NCBI RefSeq assembly: GCF_026008515.1
Contig: NZ_BQYM01000008.1
Location: 62,001-126,000, forward strand
DNA length: 64,000 nt
Direction of reading: 5' to 3'
DNA from: Hoyosella levis
GTDB taxonomy: Bacteria > Actinomycetota > Actinomycetes > Mycobacteriales > Mycobacteriaceae
Positions 22,088 through 29,808 of the stretch are shown here, piece after piece; within the stretch, counting starts at the first letter, position 1, and each line of letters opens with the position of its first letter. The notes below the pieces were generated by a model. The model did not search any database, was not told the origin of the DNA, and saw only the letters and a program-made list of their open reading frames with translations. The position numbers were made by a program, and so were the translations under genes.

Positions 22088-23401
22088 GTGAACGGCAAGT
22101 CCAGGAACATGCTCGACCCCTACCTCCCCACCAGTGGGAACACTGGCTACCACGTATGCCGCTACGACCTCGCCCTCTCCTACCGCGTCACCACCAACCG
22201 GCTCGAGGGCCACGCGCTCGTCACCGCCACGGCCTCCGAGGACCTCAATACCATCGCCCTCGACCTCGGATCGGCTCTAAGGGTCACCAAGGTCAAGGTC
22301 AACGACGCCGGGGTCATCAAGTTCACTCATCGCGACAACAAGCTGCGCATCAAGCTCGCCGGGACCATCCGGCGCGGCGATCTGGTCCGCATCGACGTGC
22401 GCTACGCCGGGCACCCCAAGCCGCTCGACAACATGTTCGGCAGCATCGGCTGGGAGGAGCTCACCGAGGGCGCCATCACTGCCAACCAGCCCAACGGGGC
22501 ATGCACCTGGTTCCCGTGCAACGACCACCCCAGCGCCAAGGCGTCGTATCGCATCTCCATCACCACCGAATCGACCTACCAGGCGCTCGCCAACGGCACG
22601 CTGGTCAGCCGCAAGTCCAGCGCCGGGACCACCACCTGGGTCTACGACCAGCCCGAGCCGATGTCGCCCTACCTCGCGACCGTGCATATCGGCCGATATA
22701 CCACGCACACCGTCGCCGCCACGCCCGTGCTCATCAAGGCAGCAGTACCGCCGCTGCTGCGCCGCCGATTCGACCATGACTTCGCCCGGCAGCGCGACAT
22801 GATGACCACCTTCATCAGCATGTTCGGGCCCTACCCGTTCCCCTCCTACACCGTCGTCGTCACCGAGGACGAGCTCGAGATCCCCCTCGAGGCGCAATGC
22901 CTGTCCATCTTCGGCGCCAACCATTGCGACGGCAGCCGCGGCTCCGAGCGCCTCATCGCGCATGAGCTCGCCCACCAGTGGTTCGGCAACAGCGTCACCG
23001 CCGCCCAGCACAAGGACATCTGGCTCCACGAAGGGTTTGCCTGCTACGCCGAATGGCTCTGGTCCGAGCACAGCGACGGCCCCACCGCCAAGGAATGGGC
23101 CGAGCACTACTGGACCAAGCTCGACAGCAGCCCCAAGGATCTGGTCCTCACCGATCCCGGCCCCCGCAACCTCTTCGACGACCGCGTCTACAAGCGGGGC
23201 GCCCTCGCCCTGCACTCCCTGCGCTGCCGCATCGGCGACGACGCCTTCTTCTCGCTGCTGCAGGACTGGACCACCCGGCACCGCTTCGGCACCGTCACCA
23301 CGCAGAACTTCACCGAGCTCGCCAGCAACTACACCCGCCATGACCTCGACGGGATGTGGAACGAGTGGCTCACCCGGAAACCTCTTCCCAACCTTCCTTG
23401 A
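22088..23401 (+). CDS. M1 family metallopeptidase (aminopeptidase)
   Basis: 437 aa from a GTG with AGGAAGGA seven bases upstream. An N-terminal beta-rich M1 domain is followed by the catalytic domain: zinc ligands H292, H296 (HELAHQWFGN) and E315 (WLHEGFACYAE). IPLEAQ replaces the GAMEN exopeptidase motif, as in shorter bacterial M1 enzymes. No signal peptide is seen and the ARM-repeat C-terminal domain is missing, so it is a compact form. It starts 40 bp after the synthetase gene and probably trims or degrades that enzyme's product; peptidases accompany poly-lysine synthetases in Streptomyces. It overlaps the convergent MFS gene by 32 nt. Confidence 0.92.
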   Translation: MNGKSRNMLDPYLPTSGNTGYHVCRYDLALSYRVTTNRLEGHALVTATASEDLNTIALDLGSALRVTKVKVNDAGVIKFTHRDNKLRIKLAGTIRRGDLVRIDVRYAGHPKPLDNMFGSIGWEELTEGAITANQPNGACTWFPCNDHPSAKASYRISITTESTYQALANGTLVSRKSSAGTTTWVYDQPEPMSPYLATVHIGRYTTHTVAATPVLIKAAVPPLLRRRFDHDFARQRDMMTTFISMFGPYPFPSYTVVVTEDELEIPLEAQCLSIFGANHCDGSRGSERLIAHELAHQWFGNSVTAAQHKDIWLHEGFACYAEWLWSEHSDGPTAKEWAEHYWTKLDSSPKDLVLTDPGPRNLFDDRVYKRGALALHSLRCRIGDDAFFSLLQDWTTRHRFGTVTTQNFTELASNYTRHDLDGMWNEWLTRKPLPNLP

Positions 23402-24617
23402 CTGCGCGCGGCCGCCGAGAACCCAGAAGCACCAGCAGCAAGCACATCACCGCCACCGTCATGCCCACCAGGAACATCACCGGATAGCTCAGCCACGACG
23501 ACGCCACCGCCATCGTCACCGGAACCGCGAACCCCAGATAGCTGAGCGAATAGAACACCGCGTTGAGCCCCGCCAGGTCATCCGGGGTGGCGATCCGCTG
23601 CACCTCCAGCAAGCCCGACACCAGAGCCATGCCGTAGCCCATGCCCAGCACTGCCGCCGCCAGCACCACCACCGGGATCGACAGGGTCAATGACGCCCAT
23701 GCCGCCAGCGGCAGCGCCACGATCAACAAGCCAAACGCCGTGATCGACGACCGCGCCGAACCCGGGCGATCGATCCGCCGACCCAGCGCCTGGATGCCAA
23801 AGCCACAGCCGAGCGCGATGAGGCACAGCAACGCCGAGAACGCGATCGGCGCCGAGGACACCCGCTCCGACATCAACGCCGGCAAGATGGCGTACGCCGA
23901 TGCTGCCGCGCCGAACACCCACGGCGCGAGCGGCACCACCACCAGCCAGAAGCGCCGGTGCGCCACCGACGGGATCCGCAGATCCTCCCGCAACGGAGCT
24001 GTCCGCTTGTCCGCTGGGATATCCACCCGCGTCTCCGGGACCCCCAGCAACCACACGAACCCGGCGGCTGTCACCACGATGTGGAAGAGATACGGGAAGC
24101 CGCTCGGCCACGGCCCCCACTCAGCCAGCACGCCCGCCACCCCAGCGCCCACACCGAATCCGGCGGTCAACGACATCGCCACCCGCCGCGGGCCAGCCCC
24201 CGCCGCCGCACCTGGCTCGAACGGCGCGCGCGACAGCTCAGTCAACCAACTGCCGCCCACGGCCATCGCCAGTCCCAGCGACACCCCGGACAGCAAGCGG
24301 CCCCCGATCAGCACGGCTGCATGATCCGAGCCCGCCGCCAGCACTGCAGAGCCTGCGATCGCCACCAGCGGGGCAGGCACCATCAGCGCCCGGCGCCCCC
24401 ATCTATCCGATAGTGGCCCGCCCAGGAGCAACGCCGGAACGATCCCCAGCACATACGCGAACAACAACGTATCCACCACGACGTCAGAGAACCCCTGGTC
24501 CAGGCGATACATCGTCAGCAGCGGCGTGAACTCGTTCCCGCCCCACGCGATAGCGAACAAGGACACCGCGACAGGGACCCAGAAGCGGTGGTCCGGATTG
24601 CTGCTCGTGCCCGTCAT
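23370..24617 (-). CDS. MFS transporter
   Basis: 415 aa with about twelve hydrophobic helices and the MFS loop 2-3 motif GGPLSDRWGRRAL near residues 65-77. The loop 8-9 counterpart is weaker. The ATG at 24617 begins a short hydrophilic N-terminus; upstream sequence in the same frame belongs to the GntR gene. The start overlaps the GntR stop by 4 nt (ATGA). It is likely a proton-coupled exporter or importer of a small molecule whose identity the sequence does not show. Its convergent overlap with the M1 peptidase gene does not prove a shared role. Confidence 0.88.
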   Translation of the reverse strand: MTGTSSNPDHRFWVPVAVSLFAIAWGGNEFTPLLTMYRLDQGFSDVVVDTLLFAYVLGIVPALLLGGPLSDRWGRRALMVPAPLVAIAGSAVLAAGSDHAAVLIGGRLLSGVSLGLAMAVGGSWLTELSRAPFEPGAAAGAGPRRVAMSLTAGFGVGAGVAGVLAEWGPWPSGFPYLFHIVVTAAGFVWLLGVPETRVDIPADKRTAPLREDLRIPSVAHRRFWLVVVPLAPWVFGAAASAYAILPALMSERVSSAPIAFSALLCLIALGCGFGIQALGRRIDRPGSARSSITAFGLLIVALPLAAWASLTLSIPVVVLAAAVLGMGYGMALVSGLLEVQRIATPDDLAGLNAVFYSLSYLGFAVPVTMAVASSWLSYPVMFLVGMTVAVMCLLLVLLGSRRPRAVKEGWEEVSG

Positions 24618-25453
24618 GAGCCCGGCTCCTCGCTGCTCGATGTGCTCGGAGTGCTGCCGGTGGTGTCGCTGGGACTCGCGGTGCCAGACTGGCGCGCCTG
24701 TCCGCACTGATCCGGGCGCGACCGCGGCGGCAAGCGATGCACCGTCCGCATATGCCGCCATACCCGATCGGCATACCGCTCCGCATCGCCCTGCCGGATC
24801 GCATCGACCAGCGCGCCATGATCAGCGAGGATGTCCCTCGCGGCCTGCTCCCGCGACATCACCGACTGGTGCGACATGCGCCGCTGCCGGTCCCGCAACG
24901 TCGCGTAGAAGCCCTCGAGCAGCGGATTTCCCAGCGCGCCCACGATCGCGCCATGGAACAGGGCGTCACCCGCGCTGAACGCGGCCACATCCCCCGTCCG
25001 CGCGTCATCGCGCATCCGCGCCATCACGTGCTGCAGGCGTTGTACGACGTCCGATCGCCGATCCGGCTCCGCCGCCAACCGGCGCACCGCCTGGACCTCC
25101 ACCAGGAACCGCGCCTCGACAACCGACTCCGCCTCGCCAGGCGCCACCGGGACCACCAGCGCGCCCCGCTTCGGGAACAGGCGCATCCACCCCTCCGATT
25201 GCAGGCGCAGGAAGCCCTCGCGCACTGGCGTGCGGGAGACCCCCAGCTCGCGTGCTACATCACCTTCGCTGAGCAGCTCGCCACCAGCGAGAGTTCCTGT
25301 GATGATCTGCTCCTTGACCGCCAGGTACACGCGGTCCGCCGCGGATTGCACCCCGCCCATCCCGCGCGCGTGGTCGGCAGCGGCCAGGGGTTCGGGGCGG
25401 TCGCGGGCAGGCCCTGGGGGACCGCCAGGAGATCCGGGATACAACATAGACAC
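24614..25453 (-). CDS. GntR family regulator, FCD-type
   Basis: 279 aa. The winged helix (about 35-105) contains LLSEGDVARELGVSRTPVREGFLRLQ. The all-helical FCD ligand-binding domain follows (about 115-245), with EARFLVEVQAVRRLA, ALFHGAIVGALGN, and HGALVDAIRQGDAE supplying His residues for a metal or carboxylate site. The Ser/Thr-rich tail is disordered. Start options are GTG 25453 or ATG 25447. A TATAAA box eight bases before the GTG favours a leaderless transcript. It controls, and is coupled to, the MFS gene. Confidence 0.9.
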   Translation of the reverse strand: MSMLYPGSPGGPPGPARDRPEPLAAADHARGMGGVQSAADRVYLAVKEQIITGTLAGGELLSEGDVARELGVSRTPVREGFLRLQSEGWMRLFPKRGALVVPVAPGEAESVVEARFLVEVQAVRRLAAEPDRRSDVVQRLQHVMARMRDDARTGDVAAFSAGDALFHGAIVGALGNPLLEGFYATLRDRQRRMSHQSVMSREQAARDILADHGALVDAIRQGDAERYADRVWRHMRTVHRLPPRSRPDQCGQARQSGTASPSDTTGSTPSTSSSEEPGS

Positions 25454-25461
25454 AAGATGTA

Positions 25462-25467
25462 TTTATA
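25462..25467 (-). promoter_or_regulatory. -10 box for leaderless GntR transcript
   Basis: TATAAA on the minus strand ends 8 nt before the GTG start at 25453, so transcription would begin at or next to the start codon. No ribosome-binding site is visible upstream. The AT-rich patch stands out in very GC-rich surroundings. Confidence 0.45.
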
Positions 25468-25586
25468 CGCCTGCTCGCGGTATCGCGCAGCGTGGGCGGG
25501 GTCGCGGCGGCCCTCGCAGCCGGCACCGATCGTGCAGATCCAGCCACCGTCCGCGGGGCCAGTTCTTCACGAACGATGGTCGCTAG

Positions 25587-25611
25587 GTTTAGCCAGCGCC
25601 ACAGTGGGCAC
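25587..25611 (+). promoter_or_regulatory. Candidate sigma-B/F-type promoter of the csbD-like gene
   Basis: GTTT, a 15-nt spacer, then GGGCAC matches the general-stress sigma consensus GTTT-N15-17-GGGTAT at nine of ten positions. It lies 44 bp upstream of the CsbD-family ATG. CsbD itself is a sigma-B regulon member in Bacillus. Confidence 0.5.
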
Positions 25612-25654
25612 CCTTTGATCAGGGGGAGGACAACCAAGCAATAAGGAGGCAAAA

Positions 25655-25852
25655 ATGGCCAAGTTCATGGACAAGCTGCGCCACAAGGGCCAAGAGCTCA
25701 AGGGCGAGACCAAGAAGGCAGCCGGCCGCGCCACTGATAACCCGCGCACCGAGCGCGAAGGCGCTGCCGAGAAGGCCGCGGGCCAGGCCAAGCAGGCCAA
25801 GGACCACGTGAGCGACGCTGCCGAGAAGGGCAAGCGCACAATCCGCGAGTAA
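25655..25852 (+). CDS. CsbD family stress-response protein
   Basis: 65 aa, highly charged and helical (DKLRHKGQELKGETKKAAG, then AEKAAGQAKQAKDHVSDAAE), the usual CsbD layout. A perfect AAGGAGG sits five bases before the ATG, and a strong terminator follows the stop. CsbD proteins are abundant under general stress; their molecular role is not established. It is the first gene of a small stress-like block extending to about 27.35 kb. Confidence 0.92.
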   Translation: MAKFMDKLRHKGQELKGETKKAAGRATDNPRTEREGAAEKAAGQAKQAKDHVSDAAEKGKRTIRE

Positions 25853-25864
25853 GAGACAGCAAAG

Positions 25865-25898
25865 GCGGAGCCACTGCACCACGGTGGCTCCGCTTTTT
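25865..25898 (+). terminator. Rho-independent terminator after csbD-like gene
   Basis: Perfect 10-bp stem GCGGAGCCAC / GTGGCTCCGC with a 9-nt loop, followed by five T residues, 12 bp after the stop codon. Confidence 0.92.
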
Positions 25899-25997
25899 GC
25901 TGCGGTAGGCGCTTGATTGCTGAAAGCCTCTCGCTGCGCGAAACAACCACGGCAGAGCGACCGGACTCACATGGCCACCGCGCTCACATTTGGGCGC

Positions 25998-26381
25998 TCA
26001 CATTCGGGCCAGGCAGGCCACGCTGAGAGCGCCCCATGCAGCCGCGACACCCGCGACCTTCATCGCCTGATCGCGAGGCTCCAGCCCAGCACCGAAGATC
26101 ACCGCGTCCGCGAAATCGGAGGCGGCCCGTGCCCCCGTCGCCAAGCGCAGGGCAGGCCCGGCGGGAGCGAGGACCATCGCGACCGCCATCGCCGCATCCC
26201 GCGCCGCGACGGCTCGTACTGTCATCTCCACCGGCCGAGGCACTTCCTGTGCGTCATCCACCAGCCCGCAGGGTGCCGCCAGCACCTTCGGCCGGAGCAG
26301 CACGGCGATGCTGTAGGCCAACGTCATGCATCCCACCGCTCTCGCTGCGCGAGGGGCGCTCAGGAGTTCTCTAGCCGCCAT
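25998..26381 (-). CDS. Small hypothetical membrane protein
   Basis: 127 aa. Hydrophobic stretches (VGCMTLAYSIAVLL, AVAMVLAPAGPALRLA, AGVAAAWGALSVACLA) suggest three to four weak membrane helices. AAAAGGATCC precedes the ATG. It lies 47 bp after the acidic 88-residue gene on the same strand and may share its stress-type promoter. The pattern is reminiscent of small DUF4267-like membrane proteins, but I do not assign a family. Confidence 0.65.
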   Translation of the reverse strand: MAARELLSAPRAARAVGCMTLAYSIAVLLRPKVLAAPCGLVDDAQEVPRPVEMTVRAVAARDAAMAVAMVLAPAGPALRLATGARAASDFADAVIFGAGLEPRDQAMKVAGVAAAWGALSVACLARM

Positions 26382-26428
26382 CTTGGATCCTTTTCCTCAT
26401 CGGGTGCGCTGACATTCAGGAGCATCCG

Positions 26429-26695
26429 TCATTCAGGAGCGTCGTCTTCCGAGCGAACCGGCTTCACATCCGCGCGCTCGCTCAGGTTGCCACTTGCTCC
26501 CTCGCGCTCCCGCTCGTCGATGATGCCCTCCTCCAAGTCATCCACCTCAGCGGATAGCTCATTGCCAGTGTCGTTGCTCTCGTTCCACTGCTCCTGGTCC
26601 TTCTGCTCCTTGACCTGATCCTTCTGGTTGCTTGGCTCCCCTCGACCGCCCTCGTCGCGGTTCCGGTCGTCCTTGCTATTGCCATTCCCGCTCAT
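26429..26695 (-). CDS. Small acidic, low-complexity hydrophilic protein
   Basis: 88 aa, rich in Glu, Asp, Asn, Gln and Lys with no hydrophobic segment (for example DQVKEQKDQEQWNESND, then SAEVDDLEEGIIDERERE). It is probably intrinsically disordered, of the kind seen among desiccation- or stress-induced proteins, though no family is recognised. A candidate sigma-B/F-type promoter lies about 160 bp upstream on the same strand. Confidence 0.6.
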   Translation of the reverse strand: MSGNGNSKDDRNRDEGGRGEPSNQKDQVKEQKDQEQWNESNDTGNELSAEVDDLEEGIIDEREREGASGNLSERADVKPVRSEDDAPE

Positions 26696-26854
26696 CTAGC
26701 TCGCCGTCCTTCCGCCCACACAGGCAGTGTCCAAGCAGTCGCTCCGGCCTGGTGCGGTGCGGAGCAGAGCCGGATCGCTTCCCGGCGGCGTAGAGCCCTC
26801 GCCATGACCGTGCGCTCCGGCTGCCGAAGCGGCCGCTCATCGTGCAAGCCCTGG

Positions 26855-26879
26855 CTACCCGCACCACTCTGGTTCAAAC
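26855..26879 (-). promoter_or_regulatory. Candidate sigma-B/F-type promoter for the minus-strand stress genes
   Basis: On the minus strand GTTT (26879-26876), a 15-nt spacer, then GGGTAG (26860-26855), one mismatch from GTTT-N15-GGGTAT. It faces the acidic-protein gene 160 bp away and lies back-to-back with the plus-strand candidate at 26926. Confidence 0.4.
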
Positions 26880-26925
26880 CCGCCCCTGGTCGCGCGCCAC
26901 GGTACCGGGCAGCCCTGCTGCACAC

Positions 26926-26951
26926 GTTTGACCTGGTTTCCCAGCGGGTAT
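26926..26951 (+). promoter_or_regulatory. Candidate sigma-B/F-type promoter of the 27.0-kb lipoprotein gene
   Basis: GTTT, a 16-nt spacer and GGGTAT match the general-stress sigma consensus exactly, 71 bp before the lipoprotein ATG. Confidence 0.55.
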
Positions 26952-27022
26952 GACCCGTATAGGAACGCGAGCCGCGCCACCAGGGGGCAGCCGCGCCCCT
27001 CGGCAAAGAAAAGGAGCGGGAC

Positions 27023-27346
27023 ATGAGATCCTCCACCCGCGTATTCCGGGGTGCTGCCACCGCTGGGGCGCTCCTCCTCGCTGCGATCGGTTGCGGCACA
27101 GAGACGGGCGGCGACGTGACCTGCGCGAGCTTCAACGAGCAGAGCAATACCGAGAAACGAGAGACCGCTGCGGAGTTCCTGCGGGAGGGATCAGACGAGC
27201 CCGGGGAGACCGACACCGCCGAGAGCGAGGCCGCGGTCGATGCCGCGGTGCTCATCATCATCACCTTCTGCGCGGTCGAGGAGAACAAGGACATCCCGAT
27301 CAGGGACGCCGACCTCGATAGCTCGACCGAGTCCAGCCCGGTATAG
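27023..27346 (+). CDS. Small secreted lipoprotein, unknown function
   Basis: 107 aa. Signal peptide with lipobox LLLAAIGC; mature part begins CGTETGGDVTCASFNEQ. Two further cysteines (TCASF and ITFCAV) could form a disulfide. It is acidic, with a VDAAVLIIITFC hydrophobic patch. AAGGAGCGGG lies just before the ATG. The D-x-TC-x-x-F motif followed by helices is reminiscent of HdeA-like or DUF732-type small exported proteins, which is inference only. Confidence 0.75.
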   Translation: MRSSTRVFRGAATAGALLLAAIGCGTETGGDVTCASFNEQSNTEKRETAAEFLREGSDEPGETDTAESEAAVDAAVLIIITFCAVEENKDIPIRDADLDSSTESSPV

Positions 27347-27735
27347 CGCCAAGGCCTGCTGCCGCGCTCGCCCACGACTCGGGCGGCCCGGCACCGCTAA
27401 AGGATGAGCTTCGCCTACGCCAGACTTTCGCACGTCGGCCCAACCAGTCTCAAGACCCTTGCATACGACAAGGGCGCCAGGGGGCTCAAACCGCCTGCCA
27501 GCGGCAATACAGGCTCTTCTATCACGCCTAGAACAAACCATGCAATAACATTGGCGCACTACCTTCCAAGGCAAAACTAGCGCCAAGTTAGGGCGCGTCC
27601 GCCCGGCACTAGTCGACCAAATCCTTCGTAAGATGCAATTCGCCAGCTAAATGGGATAGAAATGCGTCCATTAGATCGATTGCGCTAATGAATCTATGAC
27701 GCCGGCCGAACGACCTGCTGCCAAATTCCAGCTGA

Positions 27736-28032
27736 TTGCTCACAATAGAGGGCGAAGTATCAGACGAAGGATCTTTGCTGCTGCTCTGCCACCCTACCAG
27801 AATTGCACGCCGACAGCAGCAAGACATTCAGGCCCTGACTACACACGAGGTAATCGAGATACTCAGCACGGCACCCCGCGAGCTACACGTGTCCCTATGT
27901 GCAAGCAACGACTACACTACGCGTAAGGCGCTAGCAATCGTTGCGGCGGTGCGCCAACGATTAATTCTCGCTCCAAGATTTGAGCCAAGAACCACACCGC
28001 CTATGACGCCTAGCCCGACTCGAGGCGGCTAG
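27736..28032 (+). CDS. Doubtful small ORF in the island
   Basis: 98 codons from a TTG. Residues 1-80 look protein-like (TTHEVIEILSTAPRELHVSL, then TTRKALAIVAAVRQRLILAP), with alternating helix and strand character, while the tail is Pro/Thr-rich. No ribosome-binding site or homology is recognised. It could be a fragment of a longer gene that lost its start. Confidence 0.25.
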   Translation: MLTIEGEVSDEGSLLLLCHPTRIARRQQQDIQALTTHEVIEILSTAPRELHVSLCASNDYTTRKALAIVAAVRQRLILAPRFEPRTTPPMTPSPTRGG

Positions 28033-28220
28033 CCCCCACGCTGCGCACACCATCTTCGAATCCGCCTTGCATCCATACGACGCTCTCCACAGTGCAGGCT
28101 CCGACATCACGACGCGCGACGCGCTTGTTCCAGGCAATCTAACGCCTGACGAGCACCTCGCCGCCCTCCTAGTCAGAACTCCCCGCGCATCGGCACTACA
28201 GGCACCGGCCTGTTCTGACT

Positions 28221-28257
28221 AGAATCGCCCACATCGAGTGATCGGTGTGGGCATTCT
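28221..28257. terminator. Strong hairpin upstream of the island gene pair
   Basis: AGAAT-C-GCCCACA pairs with TGTGGGCATTCT: 12 bp with one bulged C. Only a weak T-run follows (ATTCTTGT). It could terminate transcripts from either side and insulates the gene pair at 28395. Confidence 0.6.
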
Positions 28258-28394
28258 TGTGGGACGCCGCTGCTCGTCCGCGCACCATGTTTCGCACCAG
28301 GCACAAACGAAGGTTAGGATGAAAGGGGCACAAACTGGCGTCCTTGGGATACCCTGACAGCAGGTGACCCGTTGTCGACGAAGGGGCTAGGCGC

Positions 28395-29285
28395 ATGACT
28401 GATCAAACCGAAAATGCCAAGCAGGCGCTATACATTCTCGGTTTTGCAAGAGTCAGTTTCGAGGGCCTTGAGGCGCCACTCACAGTATCTGACGCAGTCA
28501 AGCAAAGCTGGCAGCCAGGTCGGCAACTGGAGATATACAAGCGACGCTGGACGCTCTCGCGCATCCTGGAAGACGACGGGGAGGGCTGGTACGGAAAAAT
28601 CGGGTTCGTCAATAGCAACGAGGTCGACACACTCTTTTTCGACACCGAAACTAAAAACTTTGTTCGAGGCCAAGCCCCCTCGGGCGTTGTCGTACCATTC
28701 TATCTAAACCGCAACGGGCTTATAACCTACCAGCTCATTTCCAGCCTAGTTCGCGAGCAGACATTCATTCGAGCCTTTTCAGAATTGATGTCATCTGATG
28801 CAACACGACTTTATAGGTGGAAACTGGACCCTTACGTTCAGGACATTGAATACGAGGACTGGCGCAAGAGTACGACGCGTGTGACTCGCTTCGACTTCAG
28901 GCTTGAACGCCCGAATCCTAGCTATCATGACGACCAGATAGTTGAAACCCTAATCGAGGGGCTGAATGTCGAATATATTCGATTGACTGGGTCGGAATCT
29001 GCAGACGACGGCGTCTCCACAACGTCAGATCCATTCGAACAGGCTATGGATCATGTCTTACGCGGTTACGGAAAAGCCACACTCACGGGTATCGACGAGG
29101 AAGGAAACGAATCGATCTGGACTAAGGCGAAGCGAGCCGCGTCACGGATACCAGCGCGCGTAAAGTCGTATGGCCAAGGCGGCCAAGAGGCCCCCCTGGC
29201 CGAGCTTAAGTCGGGGATCGACTACCTCCCGAAGACATCAAGCGTGGCACCCCTGGAGCCAGAAGATGACGCGTACGTCGGGTAG
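28395..29285 (+). CDS. Hypothetical soluble protein of the island gene pair
   Basis: 296 aa with no signal peptide or membrane helix. Mixed alpha/beta character: ALYILGFARVSFEG, WTLSRILEDDGEGWYGKIGFV, then PSGVVVPFYLNRNGLITYQL and TRVTRFDFRLERPNPSYHDDQ. The tail from about 240 is basic then acidic and probably disordered. GAAGGGG precedes the ATG. Codon use is much less GC-biased than in neighbouring genes, consistent with transfer. It overlaps a four-helix membrane protein gene by 20 nt, so the two probably act together. I recognise no family with certainty; the soluble-plus-membrane arrangement resembles RexA-RexB type phage exclusion pairs. Confidence 0.8.
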   Translation: MTDQTENAKQALYILGFARVSFEGLEAPLTVSDAVKQSWQPGRQLEIYKRRWTLSRILEDDGEGWYGKIGFVNSNEVDTLFFDTETKNFVRGQAPSGVVVPFYLNRNGLITYQLISSLVREQTFIRAFSELMSSDATRLYRWKLDPYVQDIEYEDWRKSTTRVTRFDFRLERPNPSYHDDQIVETLIEGLNVEYIRLTGSESADDGVSTTSDPFEQAMDHVLRGYGKATLTGIDEEGNESIWTKAKRAASRIPARVKSYGQGGQEAPLAELKSGIDYLPKTSSVAPLEPEDDAYVG

Positions 29286-29808
29286 TCCCAGCTTGTTCAA
29301 GCGTCTGCTCAACGAGTGGGACGCAGCCTTAGCCGTGCTGTGCGGCATAACCTTTGCAGTATTCGTAATCCCTAGCACTCGTGAACTTATCGACGCTCGG
29401 CCCTATCTGATCGGGTCGGCCACGACATGCGCTACGATCGCAGCTAGCTGGACGATCGGAATGCGCTGGCTAAGCGACTTTCTTCATAAAACCGAATACG
29501 GCGAGCTCGTTCGAACTGTAGACATCAACGAACGTCGAGCATCGAAGCCATATTGGATCGTAATGATCACGGGTTACGCACTAGCATTGCTGTCGATATT
29601 TACTATCGTCTTATATGAAACTTTGTCGAGGGTCGTTGTGGCGATTCTTCTTTCAGTGATCTTAGGTGGCACGATCTATTGCATCCTGGGGTCCATATCG
29701 CTTGGCCGTGTTACACGGAGACACCAGGCTCGCGCTTCTCGGGTCAAGGCAATCAAAGAGGAGAGCATGCGCCTCGCCCGCGAGCAGAGGCGAAAAGATG
29801 CCGAGTAG
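29266..29808 (+). CDS. Four-helix membrane protein of the island gene pair
   Basis: 180 aa from the ATG at 29266, with GGAGCCAGAAG just upstream. Predicted helices are at about 13-32 (AALAVLCGITFAVFVI), 42-60 (YLIGSATTCATIAASWTIGM), 92-114 (YWIVMITGYALALLSIFTIV) and 117-143 (VVVAILLSVILGGTIYCILG). A basic C-terminal tail of about 35 residues (SRVKAIKEESMRLAREQRRK) probably faces the cytoplasm. It has low-GC codon use like its partner. It could be a pore or membrane effector controlled by the upstream protein, which is inference. Confidence 0.78.
   Translation: MTRTSGSPSLFKRLLNEWDAALAVLCGITFAVFVIPSTRELIDARPYLIGSATTCATIAASWTIGMRWLSDFLHKTEYGELVRTVDINERRASKPYWIVMITGYALALLSIFTIVLYETLSRVVVAILLSVILGGTIYCILGSISLGRVTRRHQARASRVKAIKEESMRLAREQRRKDAE

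Larger units (their letters stand above)
27347..28394. other. Gene-poor left part of the low-GC island
   Basis: About 1 kb where base composition falls from the surrounding high GC to roughly even. Only short, overlapping open frames occur on both strands, none with recognisable motifs or good ribosome-binding sites, apart from the doubtful ORF at 27736. A strong imperfect hairpin lies at 28221-28257. The stretch looks like remnants of transferred DNA. Confidence 0.5.

Noticed and set aside
22277-23341. 354-codon minus-strand open frame opposite the M1 peptidase
   Set aside because: Antisense artefact; Gly/Val/Ala-rich with no family features.
26850-26900. tRNA-like GGTTCAAACCC motif
   Set aside because: Flanking bases do not form the T stem or any acceptor stem, so it is not a tRNA; the sequence is better explained as part of the minus-strand promoter candidate.
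27470-27500. Possible partial copy of the tRNA-Thr 3' end as island attL
   Set aside because: The stretch around CCAGGGGGCTCAAACCGCC only loosely resembles the T arm and acceptor of tRNA-Thr, with several mismatches and no extended identity.
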